64,000 nucleotides of DNA, from positions 10,317,501 to 10,381,500 of the forward strand of contig NC_066291.1 in assembly GCF_905404315.1 (NCBI RefSeq), given 5' to 3'. This document shows positions 44,099-56,555 of the stretch, one piece after another (the first letter of the stretch is position 1; each line of letters opens with the position of its first letter). The notes beneath the pieces were generated by a model. It did not search any database, was not told the origin of the DNA, and worked only from the letters and a program-made list of their open reading frames with translations. Position numbers and translations under genes: made by a program. The DNA comes from Leptidea sinapis. Its lineage: Eukaryota; Arthropoda; Insecta; Lepidoptera; Pieridae.

Positions 44099-46045
44099 TT
44101 GTAAATATAGTTATAAGATTTGTTTTGTTTGAATAAATATACATATATTCAACTCATAAATTTATTTTACAAGAACTAATATAAAAATTATGATGGAAGT
44201 TAACTGGAATATTCTGATAATAATAGTCCTGACACGTAACAATACACATAGCTTTTAGTTTATGACATCCAAATTTCTTTCAAAATACCTATGGTATTGT
44301 TAAAAATTTCACCTGCGTACATTCAATTCCATTAATTCCAATTCCAAAAGCATAACAACAAATCATTTATTAACTGGAAACAAATAATAATTGAGCGGCA
44401 ATATTTTGGGAAGTATATTTAAGTTACAATTTCATAACAGTTTTCGGTGTGTTTGCGAAATATAGTATTAAATTTATTTCGATGACTAGGAGCGATAAAA
44501 TTTGTTGCACAGGAGTTCACGATATTTTAAATTAAATTAAATGTGAATAGTTATCGAAACAGCAGTGGAAATATTGTTGTGGTCCCTCGGGATTTTTGTG
44601 GAGTTTTGAATTAAGATTCATTAAAAATGATTCATTAAATGCTACCATTGGAAGTTAAAACCACATATAATTTCGTTATAAATATAATTGATTATTTCAC
44701 TGTTGCGTTTCTTAATATTCTTAATCTATTTACGCTGAAAAACGGTTACTGATGAATATGCATAGTAGCCTATGTTTTATTTATTTAAGCCCGAGAGTAA
44801 GAAATACTCTTCCTCAATCGGTGTCAATCGCTCTCTCCCTTGAACAAAAACGTCTCAAATTTCCGTGACGTTCTTTTCCGTTTCATTTGTAAAAAAAAAT
44901 TGCCCTCATGCGCCTAAAGAAGTTTCACTTCAAAATGCATAAAAATATCACAGTTTTCGTACTCTTGCGCAACCGTTTTTATAAAATATTACGCCGTCCT
45001 TCCGGGATGGGGTCGTTGACCCACATCGCTCGGCTAGTGTCTCAGCCATGCTCGCGTCGCACGTATATCTAACGCTATAGATAAATACGGTCGAGTGATT
45101 TTTGCCTAAAGTGTTGGGAAAACCTCGCCTTAAGGAAACAAACAGATACATCATTATAGTAAAAAATGAAATTAAATAAAATATAAAAAATACCATATTG
45201 GATATATCCTCGAATAGTTTCACTGAGAACACAAAGGAATACAATTATACAGACATGACAACAGAACGTTAAGATAAGTAAGCAATAGAATATGTAGGCG
45301 AATTCACAATATTATATAAATCAAGACACCGACAGACATACTAGTGTATATAATAATGAATAAAGATACAAGGTTTAAGGTATTATTGACAGTTATTTAG
45401 CCTATAATTATTATCACCTGATTATCACGGCCTTCATACTATGATCGAGTATTTTCAAATAAAGAGTTAACACAATTTGAAAGCAAATGCACTAGTCCTT
45501 GTACGATAGATCCACATGAGAAAGGACTCTTTATAATATCTAATGTAACGTGGGTAGTAAAACTTTGTAAGCAGAAATGAAAATCATGGTTCCACTGTCA
45601 AAATGCGTGTGGGGGGGGTTAAAGTTAATAAAATAAATTGTCTTAGTACTGATAATTTATTTATAACGCACGAGTATGATACAGTAAAATTTCGTTTTAA
45701 CTCAAAATTACAACGTATATCTAAAAATAAATTGATACGTTTACTATTACACAATTACACAAAATTAAGGTTATTATAAACGGGGCCTTTTCTATTGACT
45801 GTTTTCCGGTTTTTTTTTCTAAATCGAAATCATTAGCTACTAAATTAAGACCATTGCCTACTTTAGGTTACGCTTAATTGTTTACATTCTGTATTTTAAT
45901 AGACTTTTTAATGTTACAGAATTAGCAAAATTTTGTGAACATTCAGCATTTAAAAAAAAATATATTTTAAATACCTAATTTTGTACGAAACCCTCGAATC
46001 ATTGAGTAGTTCCATTCAAAAATTATAAATAAAGACAAGCAGTTA
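44099..46045. other. No gene recognised
   Basis: AT-rich sequence. A minus-strand 98-codon frame (44948-45244) has no motif and an unconvincing composition. Confidence 0.5.
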
Positions 46046-46204
46046 TACACAAATAAAATTTGAAAAACAAAATTTTATGAACGATGCAGGATTCGAACCC
46101 ACGACCTCCGGCGTTCCGTGCCGGTACTGTAACCAACTGAGCTAACCGTTCGAGTACCGCCTCGTTATAAAATTCTGTTTGCTTTGTTCAACTCTCATGT
46201 TGTG
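46046..46204 (-). mobile_element. tRNA-headed SINE-like element
   Basis: Minus-strand copy of the unit at 28517-28675, complete from leader (GAGAGTTGAACAAAGC) to tail (TTTTATTTGTGTA). The tRNA-like body occupies 46078-46151; its D stem is broken (GAGC to CAGT) and GGGATTCG has become CTGATTCG-like on one strand, so it is a pseudo-tRNA. Confidence 0.75.
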
Positions 46205-47271
46205 TCTTCATAGCAGTTATAATTCAAACCACTAATAAACACAGTCAACCTAAGTCAATTAAGATACCTGCACACATATGTAGGTAGGTCAGTATTAACA
46301 TCCGGCTCGCATTACGTTCAGAGGACATTATCTCGACAATTAAGTTAATATTTGATTAGTAGTGAATTAGAGCTGAGATTCTGTAGCATTAAATCGTGGT
46401 GCGACGTGGCCGCGGCCACGTGGATAATGAATACAAACTGCGGGCCGCGTGGTTAACGCCGCACTAAATTAAGGCTACCATAGTGGCCTGCCAGGCCTCG
46501 CTTCAGGAGGCCACCACCACACCACGCCACACCACACCCGCTCCCCAGCGGATCGTTCTTGAAACTCTTGAACAATCGACCTCTACCTACCCTAATAAAC
46601 AACGGATAGTTCGCTTTGTTTTTACAGAAACACAAGGGGCTTGGTCGGTTGAACTGGGTCGCTACTCGTCGTTAGATACGCAACCTTATTCAGCCGTGTT
46701 CAATTTTATATTTTGTATACATTTAATATTTTAATACATTTGCTCAAAAAGTAGTTTTCCATGTGTTGCATGTATACGTTTCAATGTGTGTGTAGCGTGC
46801 GGAAACTTATTGTTTTCCGCACTAGTGCTTTTTGTTTTCCTACTGCATTAAATCTTCAAAACATGAAGGAGGTTTTTCATCAAGAATTTTGTTCGATTTA
46901 CAGCAAGAGTACTTGGAATACGGGAGTTAAATTTAATGTTATTTAAATAAATAAATAACGCAATTAAAATTATTTAAAATTGAAATGGATGAATGCATGA
47001 GAAACGTTTCCCTGCCATGTCCTCGAAAAAAGAAACTTACATTCCCAAAATGACGTTATTAGTAAGTTTTTTACGATTGAAATGTGATACATTGAATTCT
47101 AATAATGATTATTGTGGATATGTTTTTTCGCAAATGCACGATTGAAAAACGTAGGAACGGAATTATTATTCCCACTCACCTCTATTGTTACTTTCCGCAG
47201 TTATATTAAGATGCACTATTTTTCTTGAGTCAGCAATTCGCTGTTTTATACGGCCCAATTACGTATGCATA
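46205..47271. other. No gene recognised; 18-bp palindrome
   Basis: ACGTGGCCGCGGCCACGT (46404-46421) is a perfect GC-rich palindrome with an overlapping CCACGTGG (E-box core). A less AT-rich stretch at 46380-46680 holds an 83-codon frame without motif. Confidence 0.45.
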
Positions 47272-47594
47272 GATATATTTAATATATAAAATTCTCGTGT
47301 CATGGTGTTAAACTTTGAACTACTCCGAAACGGCTGGACCGATTCTCATGAAATTTTGAGTGCATATTGGGTAGGTCTGAGAATCGGACAACATCTATTT
47401 TTCATCCCCCTAAATGTTAAGGTGGTCCACACGAAATTTTTTTGACATTTTATTGACATTTTTTTAAACTTGTTTGATTATGAGTCAGCATTAAAAAATA
47501 CATACAACTCCAAATTTTCACCCATCTACGATCAACAGTTACTTTTGTATCGCGATTTTAATATGGGCAATACAACGTTTGGTGGGTCAGCTAG
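47272..47594 (+). mobile_element. Non-autonomous Helitron
   Basis: AT-rich 5' end (ATATATAAAATTCTCGTGTC), a body with CGGCTGGACCGATTCTCATG, and 3' end CAACGTTTGGTGGGTCAGCT followed by AG. The 3' CTAG and neighbouring bases match the other Helitrons. The 5' TC is not clearly preserved. Confidence 0.7.
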
Positions 47595-48455
47595 TGACAT
47601 AGGTATAACTAAGTACTTGCTAGTACTGCTTGGCAATGTACACGTAAGCAGATTTGCGAATCGATAGTAATGTTAAAAATGTTCATTCAAAAGTGTTTCA
47701 TAGAGTTTCTTTAGTAATAATATTTGATTAATTCTGAATTCAGTCACTTTGTCTATTAAAGAAAATATTTCTGTAAACCTTAACTTAGCAAATTCAAATT
47801 GACCTATTTTTACATTCTAGTAAATATAAAAGCAGAAGTGATATAAAATCTTTTTCATCGCAAGAAAATAAAAAAAAAATCTTTCCTTTGTTTGCTGAAG
47901 CATCGTTGCATGGGTTTTGAAACTATTATAATATTCGCAGAACTGAATCGATAGAGGTCATCAGACAGAGTATTATGGCCCCTTCGATCACCCTTCCAAG
48001 TTCTAAGAACACGGTGCATACACATTTTCTATTCAAGCTGGGGCTGTGGTTTGTGCTTTTTAAATTGTTAGGTTTTCCCTCGCATTAGTGCAATGGGCTT
48101 TAAGACAGGAAATCACGATGTAAAAGCTTTTCTTCTATCAAACGGTATTGAATGATTATATTTTATCAATAACGGATTGAATCCATGTTCTTAACGTAAT
48201 ACGGCTACTATAAATATAATATATTTTATGTTTCATTCTAGTAAATTATTTAAATTAAAAGTTTAAAGTTACTGCGACTAGCAAGTGGAAGTGTTGAGAA
48301 GGTCGACAAAACGATGAACTATGGTATATTATAGACACAGTCCATAGATTTTGAATATAATAGCGTATAGACGACCTGACAACCCAATACATGTCCAATT
48401 TCGATTTATCAATGTGTGCATTTATTATCAAAAACGGTTACAGTAACAATAGAGT
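47595..48455. other. No gene recognised
   Basis: AT-rich; nothing identified. Confidence 0.5.
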
Positions 48456-48701
48456 CGCCTATTTCTGCCGTGAAGCATTAATGTGTATACTTTATTGTGT
48501 TTCGGTCTGAAGGGCGCCGTAGCTAGTGAAATTACTGGGCAAATGATACTTAACATCGTATGTCTCTAGGTGACGACCGCAATTGTAGTGCCTCTCAGAA
48601 TTTTTGGGTTTTTGAAGAATCCTGAGCGGCACTGCATTGTAATAGGCAGGGTGTATCAATTACCATTAGCTAACCGTCCTGCTCGTTTCGTCCCTTATTT
48701 T
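48456..48701 (+). mobile_element. SINE-like repeat, 5' truncated
   Basis: Begins inside the family at TCGCCTATTTCTGCCGTGAA and runs to the CCCTTATTTTTA end; the first about 60 bp are missing. Confidence 0.8.
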
Positions 48702-49248
48702 TAATCTAATTCTAGTTACGATTCTTGTAATTTTTCGAGTCGGTATCATCCAAGATAGGTTTGTCACTACACACATAGTTGTAGGTGAGATGTGTTTGAG
48801 TCGTGAGGAGGCGAGAAGTGAGAGCAGTTCGCGGCGGAAGGACACCGATTCCAAAAATAACAATAATCGTTAGTAGAATTGCATTAATTAATTAGATTGT
48901 ATAAAAATACGCAATTATTTTTATACTTTTTAGTGGATATTATATCAATTGTTTTGGAATAGTGTGTTTGAAGTCGGTTGTTTTTTTGTTAAATTTATTT
49001 TTTTCATAAAAAAATTCTCTTTCTTTTTATAACTTGTTATCTCTCTCCGTTAGATATGTTCTTCTCTCTCGCACGCATCGTTTGTCTATACGCTAGTATA
49101 TTGAAAGTCTATGTGGTAGACAATAGAACCGTGCACGACAATACACGCTACGGTCTAGCTAGATGATTAACCCGTAAACGAAGAGTCCTATTGTTTTTTA
49201 ATATTTTCTACAAAATTTGTAACAGTTACAGAGATCTTAATACTGTTT
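48702..49248. other. No gene recognised
   Basis: AT-rich; contains tgaagtcggttgttttttt (48970), a phrase common in lepidopteran repeats. Confidence 0.45.
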
Positions 49249-49402
49249 TGTGCGAAAGGAGGAAAATCCAGTGTCATCTGATGGCGGGTCATCACCTCCG
49301 CCCAACTCTCTTCTAACACCAGAGGAATCACAGGAGCCTGAGCGGTCTTTTGGGAAAGTGCACGCGATTTCGGAATGTGGGAAACGCCACGCAAGAAAGT
49401 TT
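49249..49402 (-). mobile_element. LINE 3' end remnant
   Basis: The reverse complement includes CTCCTGTGATTCCTCTGGTG and GTTAGAAGAGAGTTGGGCGG-like UTR sequence with a short, mutated coding end (GKVHAISE on the opposite strand is an artefact). Confidence 0.65.
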
Positions 49403-50708
49403 ATTTTATTTTGTTCATTCATTCAAAAATCTTTTACTATATCTACTTATGTAAAATATACAGAGCAGAATGTTGTATTCCTACTTAATATTCTTCAACT
49501 TCAAGAAGTCAAAAAAAATCCGTAAAAATATTTAAAATAGAAGCCAAATGCTAATAAACACTAAGAAAAAAAAAACAAGATACGTTAATCCGATGTTTAG
49601 TCTGTGTATCCGCTGTCTAACAAGTTTCTTATTTAAAATGTTCCATCTCAACCGATTCTAAGAAACTGAACGAACACGAAACTTCCTTTCCAATTTTCTC
49701 CCAATGGCCATTAGGATGAGAAATGTAAAGTAGATTCCACGACGAAGTCGAGATATGTGTTCGGAAAGAATGAAATTCTAAACTAAACCAACGCAGGGCT
49801 GGATTCCCTCAGCCGAGAAAACGAGTTCAGGATGCAGACTATTTATCTGAAAATTGTATCCATCTTTGAAGCTGTATGGATAGCGTGTGCTGCGCTCTCG
49901 TATCTATCAATATCTGAGACTCATATATGAGCATCATATATTATATAGTCATCTATTCATTTGTTAAGGATAAAACGGCAAGAAAAGGCATTTATTTTCT
50001 CAAAATTGATTCGTTTAGAATTCTTTTTGATGTCATTTTTAATATACTAGATACTACTACCGCTTTGGAAACAAATGGCGTTCTGAAAGAGAAGAAGCGT
50101 AAATGTCATTGGTATTCAGCCGTTTTGACGTAATTTAGTAACAAACGTTCACGTTAGTAGCTCACGGTGGCTGCACAAGTCTGTCAATATCCGTAACGTT
50201 GCAAGCGTACTTAGCAATGTAATGAATACATACATGCGACAGTAGATAGTCCCGCAAGGAATTAACTATTACAAAATCTCTATTTCTGTCATAATATATA
50301 GAAAGATTTCTATAGATGTAATAATGTTGAAGTAATCTTTGTTGAATGAAATAAAATTAAAAAGCTTTTTAATACCTAATTTATTTATACGTTTAGATAA
50401 ACTGTGATGGCTGTGAAAACGATGAAAAAAATAGAGGCGAACTTTAACCTCTATTTTCAGCAACTAAAATAAAGTGACATACGTATCGCGAGTGTAAGAC
50501 GTTTCTTATGCACACTAAAGTTATAATCCTAGCCTGTTGTCATGCGCTGCCTAACAGTAAGAGGCTCTATCTAGACGTATACATTGTATATTGTAAATAC
50601 TTTGAGCATGTCTGTTGACAGTGGTTACAATCTGGCCGCCATCATTACTTAATTAATCTCGATGAACTAGATCTCTTTAAATAAATATTCAACATTGACT
50701 ATGATACT
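49403..50708. other. No gene recognised
   Basis: AT-rich; short motif-free frames. Confidence 0.5.
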
Positions 50709-50971
50709 CCAGTGGGAGGCTCTTTTGCCGGGCGCCTATTTCTGCCGTGAAGTAGTAATGTGTAAGCATTGCTGTGTTTCGGTCTGAAGGGCGCCGTAAC
50801 TAGTGAAATTACTGGGCAAATGAGACTTAACATCTAATGTCTGAAGGTGACGAGAGCAGTTGTAGTGCCGCTCAGAATATTTGGGGAATTCCAAGATTGT
50901 AATGGGCAGGGCGTCTCAATTACCATCAGCTGAACGTCCTGCTCGTCTCGTCCATTATTTTCATAAAAAAA
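50709..50971 (+). mobile_element. SINE-like repeat with internal deletion
   Basis: CCAGTGGGAGGCTCTTTTGC jumps directly to CGGGCGCCTATTTCTGCCGT, then is collinear to the A-rich end. A second small deletion affects the distal inverted pair. Confidence 0.8.
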
Positions 50972-51324
50972 TACATTCCCTTTATTAAAGTAATATCACC
51001 GTTAAAAGATATAATACCGGATACGGAAAATAATACTGAGCAAGATGTTGTAATAACGTGCACACGTTAAAGAGGATTATCACTGACAGAGCTCCATCTT
51101 TAAAATTAAATGAAACAGTCTTTAGTAATTCCGCTGCGATTTATATTATACGCTTCGTAATATTTTGATTGTGCTGTACGTATCTATGTTACGGAATCTC
51201 TCGACTAGATCTTCACTACCTTCACAAGGTCTGATTCATTTAATACATTGATAAGTATCAAGGACCGAATATAATACAATATCTTCATTACTGTCACCAT
51301 ATGCTAACCATCAGGATCACCAGG
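50972..51324. other. No gene recognised
   Basis: AT-rich; nothing identified. Confidence 0.5.
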
Positions 51325-51556
51325 ACGATCTACAATCAAACTGTGAAATTAGCTTCCTTTTGCGGTATTTCCCGGAATTATTAGATATAATATGTTACCT
51401 TCAAAAGAATTGCGTACAGACAATCCTATAAGTCCATGTATATAAATGTACATGTGATTTCTCTGAGTTGCAGGGGAGTGGGTCGTGGTGATTACTGAAG
51501 ACCAGGTAGGTTGGGTCAGACCCTTACGTATGTCCTTCTCTTCTATTAACAAATCG
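51325..51556 (+). mobile_element. LINE 3' end, degenerate
   Basis: Collinear with 7700-7905: CTGTGAAATTAGCTTCCTTT, GCGGTATTTCCCGG and ATGTTACCTTCAAAAGAATT, then the UTR. Reading frame lost. Confidence 0.7.
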
Positions 51557-51680
51557 GATTTGCAGCCAGCAATGTGGCAAATAATTGTCCAGGCTCTTGA
51601 TGTTATCGGCTCCCATTTGCTCTGAATTCTGAACGTCTGTCGACGTAAGGCTTACTTAATTAGTTCCTGATTTTGTTAAA
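51557..51680. other. Short unassigned gap
   Basis: Nothing recognised between a LINE tail and a Helitron. Confidence 0.4.
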
Positions 51681-52029
51681 TCTTAATATATATAAATTAC
51701 GTGACACTTTGTTTGTCCGCGATGGACTCCTAAACTAATGAACGGATTTTAATGGGGATTACTTCATGGAGAGCAGTTTGGTCCAACTTGAGAGATAGGA
51801 TAGTTTTTATTTCGATTATTTTTATTATCAATATTTGTTTTGTATGGACATATTTTCTATGAGAGAATTTAGTGACGCACGGTTTGACAGTTCCGCTGTG
51901 AAACAATTTCATTATAACAACAGGGTGCATTTTACGAAATGATTCTTGATGTTTTGAAATATTATTGGCAATTTCCTATAAAACGGTTTTTTTTATTATC
52001 TACAGAACAACGTCTGTTGGAGCAGCTGG
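51681..52029 (+). mobile_element. Non-autonomous Helitron, full length
   Basis: Starts TCTTAATATATATAAATTAC; collinear with the 9.9-kb copy to CAGCTGG, where the terminal CTAG has mutated to CTGG. A 20-bp internal segment present at 10020 is missing here. Confidence 0.8.
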
Positions 52030-52936
52030 TTTTGTATAGGTAACGACCAAACTCTATTCCACGACAAGAAATGACATACAGCTTGTCTTTTCTCATATTA
52101 TATTGTTGTACTGCACGGTTAGAATTTTCTGTTAGGAACTGTCGTTGTTTTACCGTGTCTACGCACTGAGTCATAGGACACCTGTTGTCACACATTAATA
52201 TTATGTAAAACTTAATACGTAAGTATTTATCCACACCTACTGTGTAGTGAAACAAAGAATTGTATATTCTGCCATGACCTAACACTTAAATTTAATTACT
52301 AATTTAATTCTTTAATTTTTAGAGCGTTACTTAGGAATTTTAATGGTAAGAGCTAAAGTTAAAAAGTATTCCCGCCAATTTTGACAACTGTGCCAAGATG
52401 GCAGCTACAATAGCGATACCGTCGAAGTTAAGGGTATCTATTAATATACCTATACCCAGAAAAATGTCACTCTTTTTCTTTCACTTATAATATATTCTAT
52501 CTCCTTCGTTCTATAGATTCTTTCGTCGTCATATGTGTGAGCCGGGCTTATGTTGTACAGGGGATTATGTTATATCGGCTGTTACTTAGCCAATGCGATA
52601 TTGTGATTATGTCTCATAGTTTCACAACATACATTTATCGCAGCTGTGTCTGGGAACCCATGCAGCGTGAACGTAGTATTTCACTATGCATTATTGAGCT
52701 GTTAATATTACAGCGGTAAGACTTACGACAATACTTCTAGCTATATAAATAATAATATCTACATATTATGGCATTCCCAATCGTTGAGAGAATTGTGAGC
52801 CAATTCAGGCTTATAAAACTTTAATTTACTTAATAAATTACTTTTAACTACATAGTTGAGACATTTGATGTAATATAGAAATGTTTACGCTTTAGAGTGT
52901 AGAGCTTTTAATAAATGACTTGACGTGCTCGCTTAA
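52030..52936. other. No assigned gene; minus-strand open frame 51962-52285
   Basis: A 107-codon minus-strand frame includes MCDNRCPMTQCVDTVKQRQF and LTENSNRAVQQYNMRKDKL, which has a more protein-like composition than most frames here, but its end runs through the Helitron terminus. I do not recognise it. It might be a diverged exon or element-encoded fragment. Confidence 0.3.
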
Positions 52937-53200
52937 GGCCCGGTCTCCAACAAAGCGGACAGGAGACGAGACGAGAGAAGATAAGCCGCGAAGCTCTCAG
53001 GTTACCAAAGCAGGAGTGAGCTGTGTATATCGTTATATTTCACTTGCGAAATTGCCATCTCCGCTCTGCCGCGCCGCTTGATCGCTCGACGTGGCACAAT
53101 ATTATATAGAAAAATGAGATATCTCCTCTCCTCTCCGATTGATCCATTTCAAATATCAAAAAACATCTCCACTCCTGTCCTCTTCGGTGTATACCGGGCA
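52937..53200. mobile_element. Harbinger-like MITE with TAA target duplication
   Basis: Termini GGCCCGGTCTCCAACAAAGC + GGACAGGAG and, inverted, TGCCCGGTATACACCGAAGA + GGACAGGAG. TAA lies directly outside both ends (52934-52936, 53201-53203). The 264-bp interior is non-coding with GAGACGAGACGAG and CTCTCCTCTCC subterminal motifs. Ends and target size fit PIF/Harbinger; the termini differ from the MITE at 15.6 kb. Confidence 0.8.
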
Positions 53201-53413
53201 TAAATATCATTGGTTGTGGCGGTGTAGAGTCTCCATTTCCTAAAATGTTGTCTAGACGAATAGCTGGACAATCCTATCACCTGGAATGTTGTTTATAATT
53301 ATAAAAAGTCTCACATATTAATTTAATATTAACAGTTGTGTGGATTGACACCCCATTACATCATGAGTTGAGTATATGATTGAGTACAGTAGACGTTTTT
53401 ATATTTTTGTTTT
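53201..53413. other. Short unassigned stretch
   Basis: No motif recognised. Confidence 0.4.
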
Positions 53414-53801
53414 CAGACGTTGTTCTGTATATAATAAATAAAATAATATTTTTTATTAATTTGTCAATAATATTTCATATCATCAAGAATTATTTCGTAA
53501 AATATGCACCCTGTTGTTGTAATGAAATTGTTTCACAGCAGAACTGTCAAACCGTGCGTCAATAAATTCTCTCATAGAAAATATGTCCATACAAAACAAA
53601 TATCGGACGACGGGGGACACATCAAAGGAAAAAAAATGTTGTTTTTATTTAATTCCGAACACATTCATATTTATTATACCTTTTGAACATTCCCTGGACT
53701 TCCAAAAATCATTCAAGACCAAAATTAGCCAAATCGGTCCAGCCGTTCTCGAGTTTTAGCGAGACTAACGAACAGCAATTCATTTTTACATATAAAAAAG
53801 A
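53414..53801 (-). mobile_element. Chimeric Helitron: two families' halves joined
   Basis: On the minus strand the 5' half (53801 to about 53605) starts TCTTTTTTATATGTAAAAAT and continues GCTGTTCGTTAGTCTCGC, a different Helitron 5' end. From about 53604 onward the sequence is the 3' half of the 9.9-kb family (gcatattttacgaaataatt ... ACAACGTCTG, abbreviated), ending about 12 nt short of the CTAG. Confidence 0.65.
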
Positions 53802-53989
53802 TTTCCATTATTTTATTGTATTGCATACTTAAGTATGTTAATTAAAACGTTTTAGTATACGTTGCACCACTACATAGATTGCATTCGAAATAATTTTTAA
53901 AGTAATGCTTTACATTTGAAAGAGTGGCATTGAATTTCTTGCCACTTCTTCTCATCAAACCTCAATTACTTTTATTGCCTAATTATAGG
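53802..53989. other. Unassigned; LINE-UTR-like phrase
   Basis: 53925-53965 (attgaatttcttgccacttc) resembles a LINE 3'-UTR phrase also hinted at 43.4 kb. Confidence 0.4.
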
Positions 53990-54192
53990 TTGGTTGAACG
54001 TGGAAACATTTTGATTTAAGACCGTACTGTAGAGGAATGCCACATATCCAGTGAAGATGATGTCCAAGCTTGTGGCGTGTCATGCGAAGGCGGAATTGGG
54101 TGGAAGAAATCATGTCAAACAGCTCTGCGGAACACTCCCGGTATAAATGTGGTAGGTTAAAAAACAATTGACGTCTCTACGCGACGCCAAAT
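53990..54192 (-). pseudogene. LINE ORF2 fragment, 5' and 3' truncated
   Basis: Minus-strand frames contain LALRRDVN, then YRECSAELFDMISSTQFRLR and MTRHKLGHHLH, matching the part of ORF2 just upstream of LWNEL. The 5' end lies at the LALRRDV codons, as in two other copies; the 3' end and UTR are missing. Confidence 0.8.
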
Positions 54193-54823
54193 GCACAAGC
54201 CATTAACAGTGCGGGATCCCCAAAAAATGGATGTATTTTAGAATGAACGATGACCATAGAATTTCTCATATTTTTATCAATAAATGTTGGTTCTTTAAAA
54301 TAATTTGAAGATTCACCGTAGTTCCGGCTTTTTCCATAACAAATGTAATTATAATGTGTGTAAGCACAATAATAAATCCATTTAAACTTATGAATGTCTC
54401 CCGAAATGATACCGTCCTTAACAAACAAACGCGGGCGGAACATCAGAAGAGTGTCAACAGGTTACTCGAGTAGAGGCGACACTCGGCAGTCTGTAATTTG
54501 GGTGGGCGGTCCGGTCCGACTTGTGGTGAGAAACCGGCGGTTATTTGCGATCCCAGAACTAACTTTAAATTGCCGACCTTAATGTATAACGCGTTTGACG
54601 TTGGTAGCTACACTACAAGCTTTGCGTGGCGACTTCCGCCTGAACATGAACTTTTCTTCGCTTTACAGAACAACTAGTGCTGCCCTGACTTCTCTTGGAT
54701 CGAGTTTGAGAGATAATAGCGGTTATTTCGAAGTATATAACTACCATTTTACTATTTTAAATTTTACAAAAGACTTTAAAGGCTATTTTATAATTCAAAC
54801 ATGACTACTTAAAGACAATTTTT
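54193..54823. other. No gene recognised
   Basis: 54390-54680 is less AT-rich with 62- and 69-codon frames, without motifs. Confidence 0.45.
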
Positions 54824-55147
54824 ACCAGTCTGAGGCAGGCTCCTTTGCACAGGAAGCCGGCTAGATTATGGGTACCACAACGGCGCCTCTTTTTGCCGTG
54901 AAGCAGTAGTGCGTAAACATTACTGTGTTTCGGTCTGAAGGGCGCCGTGGCTAATGAAATTACTGGGCAATTGAGACTTAACATCGTATGTCTCAAGGTG
55001 ACTTGACAAATTGACAAATTGTAGTGCTACTCAGAATATTTGAGTTTTTCAAGAATCGTGAGCGGCATTGTAATGGATAGGGCGTATCAATAACCATCAG
55101 CTGAACGTTGTGCTCGTCTCGTCCCTTATTTTCATTAAAAAAAAAAT
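54824..55147 (+). mobile_element. SINE-like repeat, near full length
   Basis: CCAGTCTGAGGCAGGCTCCT to ATTTTCATTAAAAAAAA; collinear with the 38.8-kb copy with a small rearrangement (acttgacaaattgacaaatt) near 55000. Confidence 0.85.
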
Positions 55148-56555
55148 ATCACGATATTCTCTTTCCTAAGCGAACTCCGTATTATCCAAGCCAATAAGCT
55201 TCCCGAGCGATTTTTTGCTCAGACATTAATCAATATATATAATATAATATGACCATAGGATAGGCTCTTGACGAGTAGTTTGTCTTTCAATGGTAATCAG
55301 GCTCTGATGACGGAGCTGGATGGTGGTCATTAGAACTCAGTTAAGAAACGACGCAACCCCATCGAGTCTCGGCTCGTTTGATGGAAGATAAAAGAACCTT
55401 TAGCCTTACAGCTCCAATATTTTTCTTTTACACTCACAATGATACACGCTTTTATTTATAAAAAAAAAATCAGTATGTGATAAAAACGCAAAGATTTAAT
55501 ACAAGGTGTAAAGGTTTCATAAAAATGTCGTATAGGTATATATATATATATATGTACCTACTTATGGGATTTTTGAGACTTAGACACATATGATTAATTG
55601 TCGTTAAAAGTTGCAATGTATATAAATTATTTTTTTGGATTATTTAACTTCAAACAAGCAATTTATTAAGAATCTTGAGTTTATTTAAAAACAATAAAAC
55701 TTATGATGCATAGAATATAAGTACAGCGATAGTTACAATTGGAATCAGTTTCAAAACAAATTATAAGATTCACTAAATCAATATGTTTTCGCTTAAAGCG
55801 CGGAAGGCGTCGCTACGGTATGCTTTCCAGGAAGTTTTCAGCGCTATTTCTTTAGCTGAGAAATCTCTCGCCGGTTTATGTAGTTAGGAATTCCGTTCAC
55901 TTATCTTCGTATCACATATTTTGTGAGGGTTGAGAACAATTTCTAGCTACAATTTATTTAAGAGTACCTTTCCCTTTGTGTCACGCTTTCTTTATGGTTA
56001 TTATTTCTTTGAAATTATAATTAACTGCTCGTACCTAATGGCTTCGAGATTGTGTCATAGACAATAGTTGTAATTCGTGGAAGTGGAAGTTAAAATAAAT
56101 ATAAATGCTTTTTGCGGCATAACATCAAATTATGTATTATACAGGTAGATATTCAGACCAAAGTAGCAGTTTTAACTTTCCATTAGTGATATCATTTGAC
56201 ATATCCTATTTTGAATAAAAATATTTGAATTTAAATTAGAAAGCTCTTCAACTGATGGGTAAGATAAATAAATAATATTTTAAACATTATGCCTTGATGC
56301 ACTATATTAAAGTTTTTTTTTATTTAGAATTTATAGAAAATGGTAATTATAAAATCAATTCGACTTTTCGCGAAATCATGCAAAGACTACATAACAAATT
56401 TAAAACAAACTTTGATCACTATGTATACAGAATGTTTCATGTACATGGTCATATTTGACTATTAATACATAATATGATAAGTAAGACACCAAAGATATTA
56501 AAGGAAGTAATGAGTAGGTACTTGACATGTAAACAAATTTTCCTGTAAATACATG
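55148..56555. other. No gene recognised
   Basis: AT-rich, with a (TA)n tract near 55535-55552 and a weak minus-strand SINE-like sliver near 55270-55300. Confidence 0.5.
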
